Source of the DNA: Lacicoccus alkaliphilus DSM 16010
Lineage (GTDB): Bacteria > Bacillota > Bacilli > Staphylococcales > Salinicoccaceae
Assembly: GCF_900142805.1 (NCBI RefSeq)
Contig: NZ_FRCF01000014.1
Coordinates: 1 to 64,000, forward strand
Direction: 5' to 3'
DNA length: 64,000 nucleotides
Of this stretch, positions 1 to 7,108 are shown piece after piece (positions within the stretch are counted from its first letter, which is position 1; each line of letters opens with the position of its first letter). The translations under genes were made by a program, and so were the position numbers. Below the pieces are notes generated by a model, which did no database searches, was not told the DNA's origin, and saw only the letters and a program-made list of their open reading frames with translations.

Positions 1-296
1 CCGGTGCGGTGCTCGGCGGGAAGCAGCTGAAGCTTGCCGACATCGACCTGCCGGCCGAACGGATGGAGATCTTCAAAAACGGCATGAAGATTGACGAAGG
101 TTACGGGGAAGCCGTGCTCGGCAACCCGCTGGCAGCCGTCGTCTGGCTCGCCCGATCATTGGATGAGTATGGTATCAACCTGAAAAAGGGCGAAGTCGTC
201 CTGGCCGGTTCACTGACCAAAGCGATGGATGTGGATGCCGGCGATGTGTTCGAAGCCCATTTTGAGAATCTCGGCTCGGTCAAGGTGGAATTTTAA
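1..296 (+). CDS. 2-keto-4-pentenoate hydratase / 4-oxalocrotonate decarboxylase family, C-terminal part
   Basis: Only the last 97 or so residues are in the window; the gene starts upstream of position 1. The fragment carries the end of the MhpD/DmpE-DmpH fold: a GGK near its start, the EAVLGNPLAAVVWLA stretch, a VVLAGSLTKA strand, and an ending in LGSVKVEF. Family members hydrate 2-hydroxypenta-2,4-dienoate or decarboxylate 4-oxalocrotonate in meta-cleavage of aromatic compounds. Which of the two activities applies cannot be told from this part. A hairpin terminator follows directly and faces the convergent alcohol dehydrogenase gene. Confidence 0.85.
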   Translation, partial: GAVLGGKQLKLADIDLPAERMEIFKNGMKIDEGYGEAVLGNPLAAVVWLARSLDEYGINLKKGEVVLAGSLTKAMDVDAGDVFEAHFENLGSVKVEF

Positions 297-301
297 AGCG
301 T

Positions 302-332
302 ACGGCCCTCAGTCAGACTGGGGGCCGTTTTT
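302..332. terminator. bidirectional rho-independent terminator
   Basis: An 11-bp stem with one mismatch, ACGGCCCTCAG with CTGGGGGCCGT, around a TCAGA loop and followed by a T run on the plus strand. It lies between two convergent genes and overlaps the last codons of the alcohol dehydrogenase gene, so it probably serves the hydratase gene first. Confidence 0.8.
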
Positions 333-1535
333 CACTTTCAAATACATATCCCTGAATTTTCCCTTGGTGAAGATCACCGGCACCGGATAGAGCGGGTTCG
401 CTTCCGCAAATGAATAGTCGACCATTTCATCTAGATCATCCTCTTCGATTTCAAGGATCGTTTCCCTGATGCCGAGTGATGCATTCAAGTCTCGGATACT
501 ACTTATGAACGCCTGCGCTTTTTCTTCAACAGTCTCTCCTGCTTCAGAAATTCCTGCAGCATCTGAAAGCCGGGCGAGGTCTTCATGAATCACAGGTCCG
601 TATTCCTCCAGTACATAAGGCATGATGACCGCATTCGCTTCTCCGTGTGTCACCGGGTATTTCGCACCGATCTGATGGGCCATCGCGTGAATATTGCCGA
701 CATACCCCCTTGTAAATGTTCGCCCCGCAAGGTATGCCCCGTACTGCATATTGTCGCGCGCCTTTTTATTCTTACCATTATGGTAAGCTTCAGGCAGATT
801 TTGGAATATCAGCCGGATCGCTTCCTCCGCCATGCTGCGCGTCGCTTTCGTATTGCTCTGATTGATGTAGGCTTCTACGACATGACTCACTGCATCCATC
901 CCGGTGTGCGCGGTGATTTCACGCGGCAGGCCGGTCGTGAGCGTTGCATCCAGAACAACGATTTCGGGCCGGAGGGCCGGGTCCATGATGGCATACTTCG
1001 TCTTATTCTCCGTATCTGTAATGACCGTCGCAATCGTGCCCTCACTTCCGGTCCCGGCAGTCGTCGGCACCGCGATCACCGGCGGCAGCTTCCGCCTCAC
1101 TTTGAGCAGCCCGTGGTACTGCCTGATGTTTTCATGACCCGCCTCCGCCATCACCGCAGCCCCTTTCGCACAATCCAGCGGTGAGCCGCCGCCGAAGCCG
1201 ATGATCGCATCACACTGGTGTGCATTGAACATCGCAGCCGCTTCAACGGTGTTCTCATCCGTCGGATTCGGGACTGTTCCATCATAAATGAAATACTCGA
1301 TGCCCTGGGACTTGAGGCCATCAAGCAGACCGTCCATCAGACCGGCCTTCCTGATGCCTTCATCAGTGACGATGAGCACTTTATTGTAATTCCGGACTTT
1401 CAGGGTTTTGGGGAGGATTTCAAGCATCCCTGCCCCGCGGAGGCACAGCGGCGGCTTCCAGTTCAAAAATTTAACCGCCTGCCTGAGAATCCCCTGATAA
1501 ACCCGGGCGTAGGTTTCGTAACTTTTGTTCTCCAT
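309..1535 (-). CDS. iron-containing alcohol dehydrogenase
   Basis: A protein of 408 residues of the group III, Fe-dependent alcohol dehydrogenase family. It carries the nucleotide-binding GGGS (about residues 115-118) and the TTAGTGSE segment. The metal ligands are visible as Asp214, His218, His283 and His297 with the family's usual spacing. It probably oxidises or reduces a short alcohol/aldehyde with NAD(P). The ATG at 1535 is preferred over the longer frame because AGGTG lies six bases upstream. The roughly 35 residues before the Rossmann-type domain resemble the N-terminal extension of some clostridial and bacillar members. The substrate is unknown, and no aldehyde dehydrogenase partner is adjacent. 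Confidence 0.85.
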   Translation of the reverse strand: MENKSYETYARVYQGILRQAVKFLNWKPPLCLRGAGMLEILPKTLKVRNYNKVLIVTDEGIRKAGLMDGLLDGLKSQGIEYFIYDGTVPNPTDENTVEAAAMFNAHQCDAIIGFGGGSPLDCAKGAAVMAEAGHENIRQYHGLLKVRRKLPPVIAVPTTAGTGSEGTIATVITDTENKTKYAIMDPALRPEIVVLDATLTTGLPREITAHTGMDAVSHVVEAYINQSNTKATRSMAEEAIRLIFQNLPEAYHNGKNKKARDNMQYGAYLAGRTFTRGYVGNIHAMAHQIGAKYPVTHGEANAVIMPYVLEEYGPVIHEDLARLSDAAGISEAGETVEEKAQAFISSIRDLNASLGIRETILEIEEDDLDEMVDYSFAEANPLYPVPVIFTKGKFRDMYLKVKNGPQSD

Positions 1536-1655
1536 TTGATCACCTGTTTTATAATATTCTTCCCCTTCAGCGCGGATTTCTAACATGGGCAGAGGTGTAC
1601 TTTATTGATGTAAAGGGTAAACTGCATATAACATCTTATTTAAGGAGTGATATCG

Positions 1656-1829
1656 ATGATGTCGAGGAAGTTCCTGCTGGCAGGCGGGCTGTCGACCATC
1701 CTCGTGCTCGGCGCATGCGGCGGCGAGGAAAACACGGATACGGACACCGACACCGAGCCGGTCGAGCAGGAAGACAGAGGCGAAGACATTGATGAAGAAG
1801 AAGGCGAAGATGACACTTCGACGGATTAA
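1656..1829 (+). CDS. small acidic lipoprotein
   Basis: A 57-residue protein with a short basic N-terminus, a hydrophobic core and a lipobox ending LGAC, then a tail made almost only of Glu, Asp and Thr. After processing, a membrane-anchored peptide of about 35 strongly acidic residues would remain. AAGGAG lies about nine bases before the ATG at 1656. The function is not recognisable. Similar tiny acidic lipoproteins are common in salt-tolerant Gram-positive cocci. The 51-bp repeat array begins 12 bases after the stop codon. Confidence 0.6.
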   Translation: MMSRKFLLAGGLSTILVLGACGGEENTDTDTDTEPVEQEDRGEDIDEEEGEDDTSTD

Positions 1830-1840
1830 GGTGATCGAGA

Positions 1841-2395
1841 GTGGTGCTACGAAACATGGATTTCATATGAGTTCGTGGCGCCAAAGCCACACTCGCGCTA
1901 CGAAAGACGGATTCCATATGAGCTCGTGGCGCCAAAGCCAACCCCACGCTACGACACATGGATTCTATATGAGCTCGTAGCGCCAAAGCCACCCTCACGC
2001 TACGAAACACGGATTTCATATGAGTTCGTGGCGCCAAAGCCACCCTCACGCTACGAAACATGGATTCTATATGAGCTCGTAGCGCCAAAGCCACCCTCAC
2101 GCTACGAAACACGGATTTCATATGAGTTCGTGGCGCCAAAGCCACCCTCACGCTACGAAACATGGATTCTATATGAGCTCGTAGCGCCAAAGCCACCCTC
2201 ACGCTACGAAACACGGATTCCATATGAGCTCGTGGCGCCAAAGCCACCCTCACGCTACGAAATCCGGATTCCATATGGGCTCGTGGCGCCAAAGCCACCC
2301 TCACGCTACGAAATCCGGATTCCATATGGGCTCGTGACGCCAAAGCCACCCTCACGCTACGAACCCTGCTTGCTATATGGGTTCATGGCACTGAT
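1841..2395. repeat. 51-bp tandem repeat array, about 11 copies, each with an internal inverted repeat
   Basis: The word GCTACGAAA and its variants recur at 1846, 1897, 1948, 1999, 2050, 2101, 2152, 2203, 2254, 2305 and 2356, exactly 51 bases apart. Every unit carries CGTAGCG or CGTGGCG, then CGCTACG 15 bases later. The first form is a perfect 7-bp inverted repeat; the second keeps the stem by a G-U pair, which points to folding as RNA. Units 3 to 8 alternate between two sequence variants, giving a 102-bp higher-order repeat. The last copies are degenerate. Because 51 is divisible by three, long frames stay open on both strands, but no start signal supports translation. Confidence 0.9.
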
Positions 2396-2411
2396 GTAAT
2401 AACGTAATCAC

Positions 2412-2450
2412 AAAAACACCCCGCCAGGTTCGTGACCTGACGGGGTGTTT
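2412..2450 (-). terminator. rho-independent terminator of rpsR
   Basis: A strong hairpin of AAACACCCCGTCAGGT against ACCTGGCGGGGTGTTT on the minus strand, with one mismatch and a TTTTT run. It lies just after the rpsR stop and separates rpsR from the repeat array. Confidence 0.85.
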
Positions 2451-2456
2451 CGCATA

Positions 2457-2696
2457 TTATGCTTCTTCTTTAACGTACGGTAACAATGCCATGTGACGTG
2501 CGCGTTTGATCGCGACTGTCAGTGGACGCTGATACTTCGCAGAAGTACCTGTTACACGTCTTGGAAGAATTTTACCACGTTCTGAAATGAACTTTTTAAG
2601 AAGTTCTACATCTTTATAGTCGATGTGCGTAATTCCGTTTGATGTGAAATAACAAACCTTTTTACGACGACGACCGCCTCTTCTTGGACCTGCCAT
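2457..2696 (-). CDS. rpsR: 30S ribosomal protein S18
   Basis: A 79-residue bS18 with the whole family signature: the basic N-terminal [22 protein letters not shown], then [19 protein letters not shown] and the [13 protein letters not shown] helix that packs on S6. It matches the staphylococcal form closely, so it is probably the housekeeping copy. AAAGGAGG precedes the ATG. In most Firmicutes rpsR ends the rpsF-ssb-rpsR operon; here neither rpsF nor ssb is upstream, and the gene has its own promoter and terminator. Confidence 0.97.
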   Translation of the reverse strand: MAGPRRGGRRRKKVCYFTSNGITHIDYKDVELLKKFISERGKILPRRVTGTSAKYQRPLTVAIKRARHMALLPYVKEEA

Positions 2697-2819
2697 GAGA
2701 AAGCCTCCTTTAATTATAGATTGTCTGGTGAGTCTCGTGTGTGTGGTCGACTCTCAACCTTACGAATCCATAATTCCGTTCATTACGTGTAATATGCCCT
2801 GTGTGTATGTGCACGATAT

Positions 2820-2849
2820 ATCATACAACACTACAGGCCCTGTTGTCAA
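2820..2849 (-). promoter_or_regulatory. sigma-A-type promoter of rpsR
   Basis: On the minus strand, TTGACA (2849-2844) is followed 18 bases later by TATGAT (2825-2820). Transcription would start near 2812 and leave a 5' leader of about 115 bases before the rpsR ATG. The leader contains a GAGTC/GACTC stem-loop close to the ribosome site. Whether S18 or S6:S18 binds it cannot be judged here. Confidence 0.7.
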
Positions 2850-2859
2850 TATACACAAT

Positions 2860-3552
2860 CTAAGATTCGTTCGCTTTCACACGGATGAACATCAGCATGA
2901 AGAACGACAGTATGACGATGACGATCACCCACGCCCAGGCGAGTGTCATGTTGCCCGACTGGAGTGCCACATATATCGCAGTCGGGAGCGTCTGTGTGCG
3001 CCCGGGTATATTCCCGGCAACGATGATCGTCGCACCGAATTCCCCGAGTGCCCGGGCAAAGCTGAGCAGTGCACCGGTGATGAGGGCCGTCCTTGCGAGA
3101 GGCAGTGTGATTCTGACGAATACCTGCCATCTGCTCGCCCCGTCGACTCTTGCGGCATTTTCGATATCTTCACTGACGTTCAGGAATCCGCCCTTGGCCG
3201 CCTGGTACATCAAAGGGAACGCGACCACGGTGCTCGCAACCACTGCTGCATACCACGTGAATATGATGGTATCCCCATAGAGCCACGCAATCGCCTCCCC
3301 GACCGCGCTGTTGTTGCCGAAGAATACGAGCAATAAAAACCCGACGACCGTCGGCGGCAGTACAAGGGGCATCATCAGGACCGTCTCGATGATGATCTTC
3401 CCCTTGAATTCCTTCCTTGCCATGAACCGCCCGATGATGATGCCGAGGATCAGGACGATGATCAGAGCAATGAATGCGACCCTTAAGGAAAGCAGTACAG
3501 GTGTCAGGAACTCCTGGGCGGTGATATTACCGGTTGATAAAACCATATTCAT
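2860..3552 (-). CDS. modB: molybdate ABC transporter permease
   Basis: A polytopic membrane protein of about 230 residues with the binding-protein-dependent permease domain. It has about five or six hydrophobic segments and the cytoplasmic EAA loop, visible as ENAARVDGASRWQVF. PLVLPPTVVGFLLL is typical of ModB. It would form the channel for molybdate (or tungstate) taken up by ModA. The ATG at 3552, inside the end of modA, has a GTGAGG ribosome site and fits ModB length better than the longer frame. No modC ATPase gene follows: the next gene is rpsR, behind its own promoter. Confidence 0.9.
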   Translation of the reverse strand: MNMVLSTGNITAQEFLTPVLLSLRVAFIALIIVLILGIIIGRFMARKEFKGKIIIETVLMMPLVLPPTVVGFLLLVFFGNNSAVGEAIAWLYGDTIIFTWYAAVVASTVVAFPLMYQAAKGGFLNVSEDIENAARVDGASRWQVFVRITLPLARTALITGALLSFARALGEFGATIIVAGNIPGRTQTLPTAIYVALQSGNMTLAWAWVIVIVILSFFMLMFIRVKANES

Positions 3553-4378
3553 TGAAAACCTCACCGGCTGCTTCACTCTGCATGAACTCGAAGAAAGCAA
3601 GCTGTGCCGCTTCATTATCCGTATCGTTCATCATGCCGAGCGGATATACGATTTCTGAATGTGCATCTTCCAACGCTGCATCGATGACATCGATGTCCTC
3701 ACTCATCAGCGTGTCCGTATGATAGACCACGCCCGCATCGACATTGCCGGTCTCAACATAATTCAACACCTGCCTCACATCTTCTGCATATACGAATTTC
3801 GATTCGATGTCCTCCATTATACCCATACTTTCAAATGCTTCCACGCTGTATTCACCTGCAGGCACCGATTCCGGATTGCCGATGCCGATCTCATCTGCAT
3901 TTTCCAGGTCGTCAAAAGAGGTCACCGTACCACTGCCCGCCGGCACGATGAGGACCAGTTCATTCGTGAGCAGGTCCACTGCGTTTTCCTCATCGATGTG
4001 ACCTTCCGCCATGACCTCCTGGAAATGGTCCGCATTGGCGGAGAAGAATAAATCCACCGGCGCCCCCTGGAGGATCTGCTGCATCAGGGCACCCGAACCG
4101 CCGAAGTTATACTCCACTTCGACATCCGGATATTCTTCATTGAAAAGTGTGGTGACCTCATCGAGTGCATCGACGAGGCTTGCTGCAGCGGAAATCGTGA
4201 GTGTGCCTTCAACCACGGCTTCCGTGTCTTCCGCCGCTTCTTCAGGCGCTTCCACCGTCGTATCGGTCGAGTCCTCATCCTCCTCAATCGTTTCGGCAAC
4301 TTCCCCGTTTCCGCAGGCTGCCATGACAAACACGGCAAGCATCAGCACCAAAAACTTAAAGCTGTCCATATATTTCAT
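3527..4378 (-). CDS. modA: molybdate ABC transporter substrate-binding lipoprotein
   Basis: A lipoprotein of 283 residues: signal peptide with lipobox VMAAC, an acidic Glu/Asp/Thr linker of about 40 residues, then the ModA fold. Typical motifs are LTISAAASLVDAL at the start of the domain, YNFGGSGALMQQILQGAPVDLFFSA, and the GIGNPESVPAGEY stretch. It captures molybdate or tungstate outside the membrane for ModB. The ATG at 4378 is preferred because AAAGGAGG lies nine bases upstream. It overlaps modB by 26 bases, so the two are translationally coupled. The long acidic linker fits a high-salt surface protein. Confidence 0.92.
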   Translation of the reverse strand: MKYMDSFKFLVLMLAVFVMAACGNGEVAETIEEDEDSTDTTVEAPEEAAEDTEAVVEGTLTISAAASLVDALDEVTTLFNEEYPDVEVEYNFGGSGALMQQILQGAPVDLFFSANADHFQEVMAEGHIDEENAVDLLTNELVLIVPAGSGTVTSFDDLENADEIGIGNPESVPAGEYSVEAFESMGIMEDIESKFVYAEDVRQVLNYVETGNVDAGVVYHTDTLMSEDIDVIDAALEDAHSEIVYPLGMMNDTDNEAAQLAFFEFMQSEAAGEVFNEYGFINR

Positions 4379-4556
4379 TTGCCGAAGCCTCCTTTCCCTC
4401 AATTCAGTTTATGTAAGTTCAAGTATATTGATTATGCATATCAAAGTAAATGATACTTGGACGGCGCAGATGACAATATCCGGAATTATTATTCCTTTAC
4501 TTCCCCCTTACGCCGCCTATACAATTGATTCAGGAAGAATTCCAGGAGGGATGATG

Positions 4557-5138
4557 ATGACGAAGGAAAACGCAGCTGTAAGGGAAGCAGGTGCCCAGTT
4601 CAACCTGAGTGTCATGAGTGATGATTTCGCAGAAGTGATTTTAGGGGCGCTCGATGCAGTCGAGACGAAGAAAGTCTGGATGAAGACCGATGATGTGGCG
4701 ACGGCTGCGACCGGCAGCATCGCGGATGTATTCGATGTGGTCAAAGCCATCTACCTGCACGCGGCAAAGACCGGCCTGCATGTGGAGATGAGCGGCAACA
4801 TCGTGCTCGGCGGCTGCAACACGGGGGAAGATGAAAATGACCGTAAGGAAATCCGTCTCAATGAAGAGACATCCAGTCAGATTTCCCAGCAGGCCGGCTG
4901 CAGATTTTCAATCTACCCCCTCGGCGAGGCAGGTTATATCGAAAAGATCACAAAATCGGTGGAGAAGCTCCCCGATTATGGCGTCGAAGTCAGCATGGCG
5001 CCGTTTGCGACCCGTATCGACGGCGAAGTGAATGATATTTTTAAAGCTTTGGAAACGACATTCACCGAGATTCAGGAGACGAGCGCGCACGTGGTCATGC
5101 CTTTCACGATTTCGTGCAACAGTCCGTCAAACCGGTGA
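4557..5138 (+). CDS. YkoF-like thiamine/hydroxymethylpyrimidine-binding protein
   Basis: A protein of 193 residues made of two similar ferredoxin-like repeats (about residues 10-90 and 105-185), as in the YkoF family. The first starts AGAQFNLSVMSDDFAEVIL, the second AGCRFSIYPLGEAGYIEKI. B. subtilis YkoF binds thiamine and its pyrimidine moiety and is linked to the YkoEDC uptake system, but no such transporter is next to this gene. Three ATG codons stand in a row; the third (4557) has the best distance to AGGAGG. The upstream extension of this frame runs antisense through modA and is not coding. Confidence 0.8.
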   Translation: MTKENAAVREAGAQFNLSVMSDDFAEVILGALDAVETKKVWMKTDDVATAATGSIADVFDVVKAIYLHAAKTGLHVEMSGNIVLGGCNTGEDENDRKEIRLNEETSSQISQQAGCRFSIYPLGEAGYIEKITKSVEKLPDYGVEVSMAPFATRIDGEVNDIFKALETTFTEIQETSAHVVMPFTISCNSPSNR

Positions 5139-5143
5139 ACATG

Positions 5144-5180
5144 AAAAAGGCGCAGGTCCCAAGTGACCTGCGCTTTTTTT
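5144..5180. terminator. bidirectional rho-independent terminator
   Basis: The stem GCGCAGGTC/GACCTGCGC is flanked by an A run on one side and a T run on the other, so it can stop transcription of both the YkoF-like gene and the convergent nadA gene. Confidence 0.85.
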
Positions 5181-6273
5181 ATACGATCGACAACATCCTC
5201 TCGAGACTCTCCTTGGCGTAATGTGCCGTTTCCCCATCAACTTTGATCAGGTTCTGCGTATCACCGGCCACAATCTTATCCAGACACCATGCCAGGTGGG
5301 GCAGATCGATGCGGTTCATCGTCAGGCACGGGCACATGATCGGATTGAGCGATTCGATATGCAGATGTGGATTTTCCTCCTTCAGCCGGTTCACGAGGTT
5401 CATCTCGGTCCCGATCGCCCAGCTCGTGCCGGGGGCGGCATTGTTGATCATATCGATGATGTACTTGGTTGAACCGTCATAATCCGCCATCTGGACGACT
5501 TCATGCGTACATTCCGGGTGCACGAGGACATTCACATCCGGCATCCTCTTTCTGACATTCTCGATATGGATCGGCCAGAATTTCTCATGGACGGAGCAGA
5601 ACCCTTTCCATAAAATGATTTGAATGTCCTCCCTGTCCCCGTCGAACTCCAGCCTGCGGTTGACGGGGTCCCACACGGCCATCTTTTCAAGAGGTACCCC
5701 GAGTTCAAAGGCCGTATTGCGCCCGAGGTGCTGATCCGGAAGGAATAAAATCCTCCGACCCTTGGCGAGCGCCCACTCGATGACTTTTTTTGCATTGCCG
5801 CTCGTCACACATGAACCGCCGCGCTCCCCGACGAAAGACTTGATTGCAGCACTCGAGTTCACATAAGTGAGCGGCAGTACGCTTTCCCCAAAAATTCCGC
5901 TCAGCTCCCTGTCACAGATGAGGGCCTGGTCGATGTTTGCCATATCAGCCATCGAACAGCCGGCATTCAAATCCGGCAGATAGACGTTTTGATGATCCGC
6001 CGTCAGTATATCAGCGGTTTCCGCCATGAAGTGGACACCGTTGAAAATGATGTATTCCGCTTCATGATCTTTACATATACGTGCAAGCTGCAGCGAGTCC
6101 CCCATCACATCCGCGAATTGCGCCACTTCATCTTTCTGGTAATGATGAGTGGGCATGAAGAGTCTCGCGCCCATTTCTTCTTTGATACCGGAGACTTTCT
6201 TCTCCAGTTCTTCCGTCGTCGCACTCAAATAGTATTCAGGTATGCGTTCAGGCACCTGCGTCATAATATTCAT
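5179..6273 (-). CDS. nadA: quinolinate synthase
   Basis: A 364-residue NadA. It condenses iminoaspartate with dihydroxyacetone phosphate to quinolinate in cytosolic NAD synthesis. The three [4Fe-4S] cysteine positions of the Bacillus-type enzyme are all present: Cys106 (NAGCSMAD), Cys226 (GFCSVH) and the CPC pair Cys314/Cys316. The substrate-site motifs HHYQKDEV, VNSSAAIK and HPECTHEV are also visible. It is the last gene of nadB-nadC-nadA, starting one base after the nadC stop. Confidence 0.97.
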   Translation of the reverse strand: MNIMTQVPERIPEYYLSATTEELEKKVSGIKEEMGARLFMPTHHYQKDEVAQFADVMGDSLQLARICKDHEAEYIIFNGVHFMAETADILTADHQNVYLPDLNAGCSMADMANIDQALICDRELSGIFGESVLPLTYVNSSAAIKSFVGERGGSCVTSGNAKKVIEWALAKGRRILFLPDQHLGRNTAFELGVPLEKMAVWDPVNRRLEFDGDREDIQIILWKGFCSVHEKFWPIHIENVRKRMPDVNVLVHPECTHEVVQMADYDGSTKYIIDMINNAAPGTSWAIGTEMNLVNRLKEENPHLHIESLNPIMCPCLTMNRIDLPHLAWCLDKIVAGDTQNLIKVDGETAHYAKESLERMLSIV

Positions 6274-6274
6274 G

Positions 6275-7108
6275 TCATTTAACCACCTTTAATGTAATGT
6301 CCAACGCTTCCTGATGATGGAACAGTGCGCCGGCCGATATGTAATCCACACCGGTTTCCGCATATTCTTTGACCGTATCCAGGGTGATGCCGCCGGAGGC
6401 TTCCGTCCGTATATGTGGCGGCACCAGATGGATGTGTTCCCTGATCCACCCTGTGGCGCAGTTATCGAACATGATGATGTCGACATCATTGTCCACCGCT
6501 TCCTTCAGCATCTCCACGTCTTCGATCTCCACTTCAACCTTGTCCATCGGCCCGGTCAGCATCCTCGCCCTGCCGACCGCGGCGCCCACCGACCCCATGA
6601 AATCGATATGATTGTCTTTCAGCATCAGTCCATCGTTCAATGTCCTCCGGTGATTCCGGCCGCCCCCGGCGGTGACCGCATATTTTTCGAACATGCCGAG
6701 TCCCGGTGTCGTTTTTCTCGTATCAATGATTTCAGCCCCTGTGCCGGCAGCCTGCTCCACAAACTCACGTGTCTGCGTCGTGATTCCCGACATTCTCTGG
6801 ACGAGGTTCAGCACCGTCCTTTCCATGGTCAGTATCGCCCGTATGCTGCCGCTGATCCTGGCGATGGTGTCCCCTTCCCTGACTGCCCTGCCATCTTCCA
6901 GCAGCACTTCGACTGCCATATCCGGATCGATCATCCTGAACCCTTCTTCTATGACCACGCTTCCCGAAAAGTATCCACTTTCCCTGGCTATCATTTCCGC
7001 ATGACCGGTCAGACCCGCGCCAAAAATCTGTGTGGAAATATCACCATGATGATTGTCTTCAATGTAGAATTGTTTGAGCTTTTCCCTGACGTTCAATATA
7101 TTGAGCAT
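6275..7108 (-). CDS. nadC: nicotinate-nucleotide pyrophosphorylase (carboxylating)
   Basis: A 277-residue type II phosphoribosyltransferase that converts quinolinate and PRPP to nicotinate mononucleotide and CO2. Motifs in order: EDNHHGDIST at the N-terminus, RTVLNLVQRMSGIATQT-like core, DTRKTTPGLG, GGGRNHRRTLNDGLMLKDNH, the VEVE(I) strand and EASGGI near the end. The start at 7108 lies 50 bases inside nadB and has AAGGAGGGG upstream, so nadB and nadC are translationally coupled. Confidence 0.97.
   Translation of the reverse strand: MLNILNVREKLKQFYIEDNHHGDISTQIFGAGLTGHAEMIARESGYFSGSVVIEEGFRMIDPDMAVEVLLEDGRAVREGDTIARISGSIRAILTMERTVLNLVQRMSGITTQTREFVEQAAGTGAEIIDTRKTTPGLGMFEKYAVTAGGGRNHRRTLNDGLMLKDNHIDFMGSVGAAVGRARMLTGPMDKVEVEIEDVEMLKEAVDNDVDIIMFDNCATGWIREHIHLVPPHIRTEASGGITLDTVKEYAETGVDYISAGALFHHQEALDITLKVVK

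Noticed and set aside
309-1586. Start of the alcohol dehydrogenase at 1586
   Set aside because: The ATG at 1535 has AGGTG at a good distance; the extra 17 residues have no ribosome site and do not resemble the family.
1636-2355. Long open frame on the minus strand through the repeat array, 239 codons with a 17-residue period
   Set aside because: The openness follows from a 51-base repeat with no stop in its unit. There is no ribosome site, the frame also runs antisense through the lipoprotein gene, and an equally long frame exists on the other strand.
1841-2395. CRISPR array
   Set aside because: The whole 51-base unit is repeated, there are no unique spacers, and no cas gene is nearby.
1875-2399. 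Plus-strand frame of 174 codons encoding APKPPSRYET-type repeats
   Set aside because: Same reason: it has no credible start signal. A secreted Pro-rich repeat protein would need a signal peptide, which is absent.
4011-4550. N-terminal extension of the YkoF-like frame, 180 codons longer
   Set aside because: It is Ser/Thr-rich nonsense antisense to modA; the ribosome site and family length set the start near 4557.
4403-4550. TPP riboswitch before the YkoF-like gene
   Set aside because: The conserved CTGAGA and ACCTGATCTGGATAAT-like parts are missing. The gap is too short for the full aptamer plus platform.
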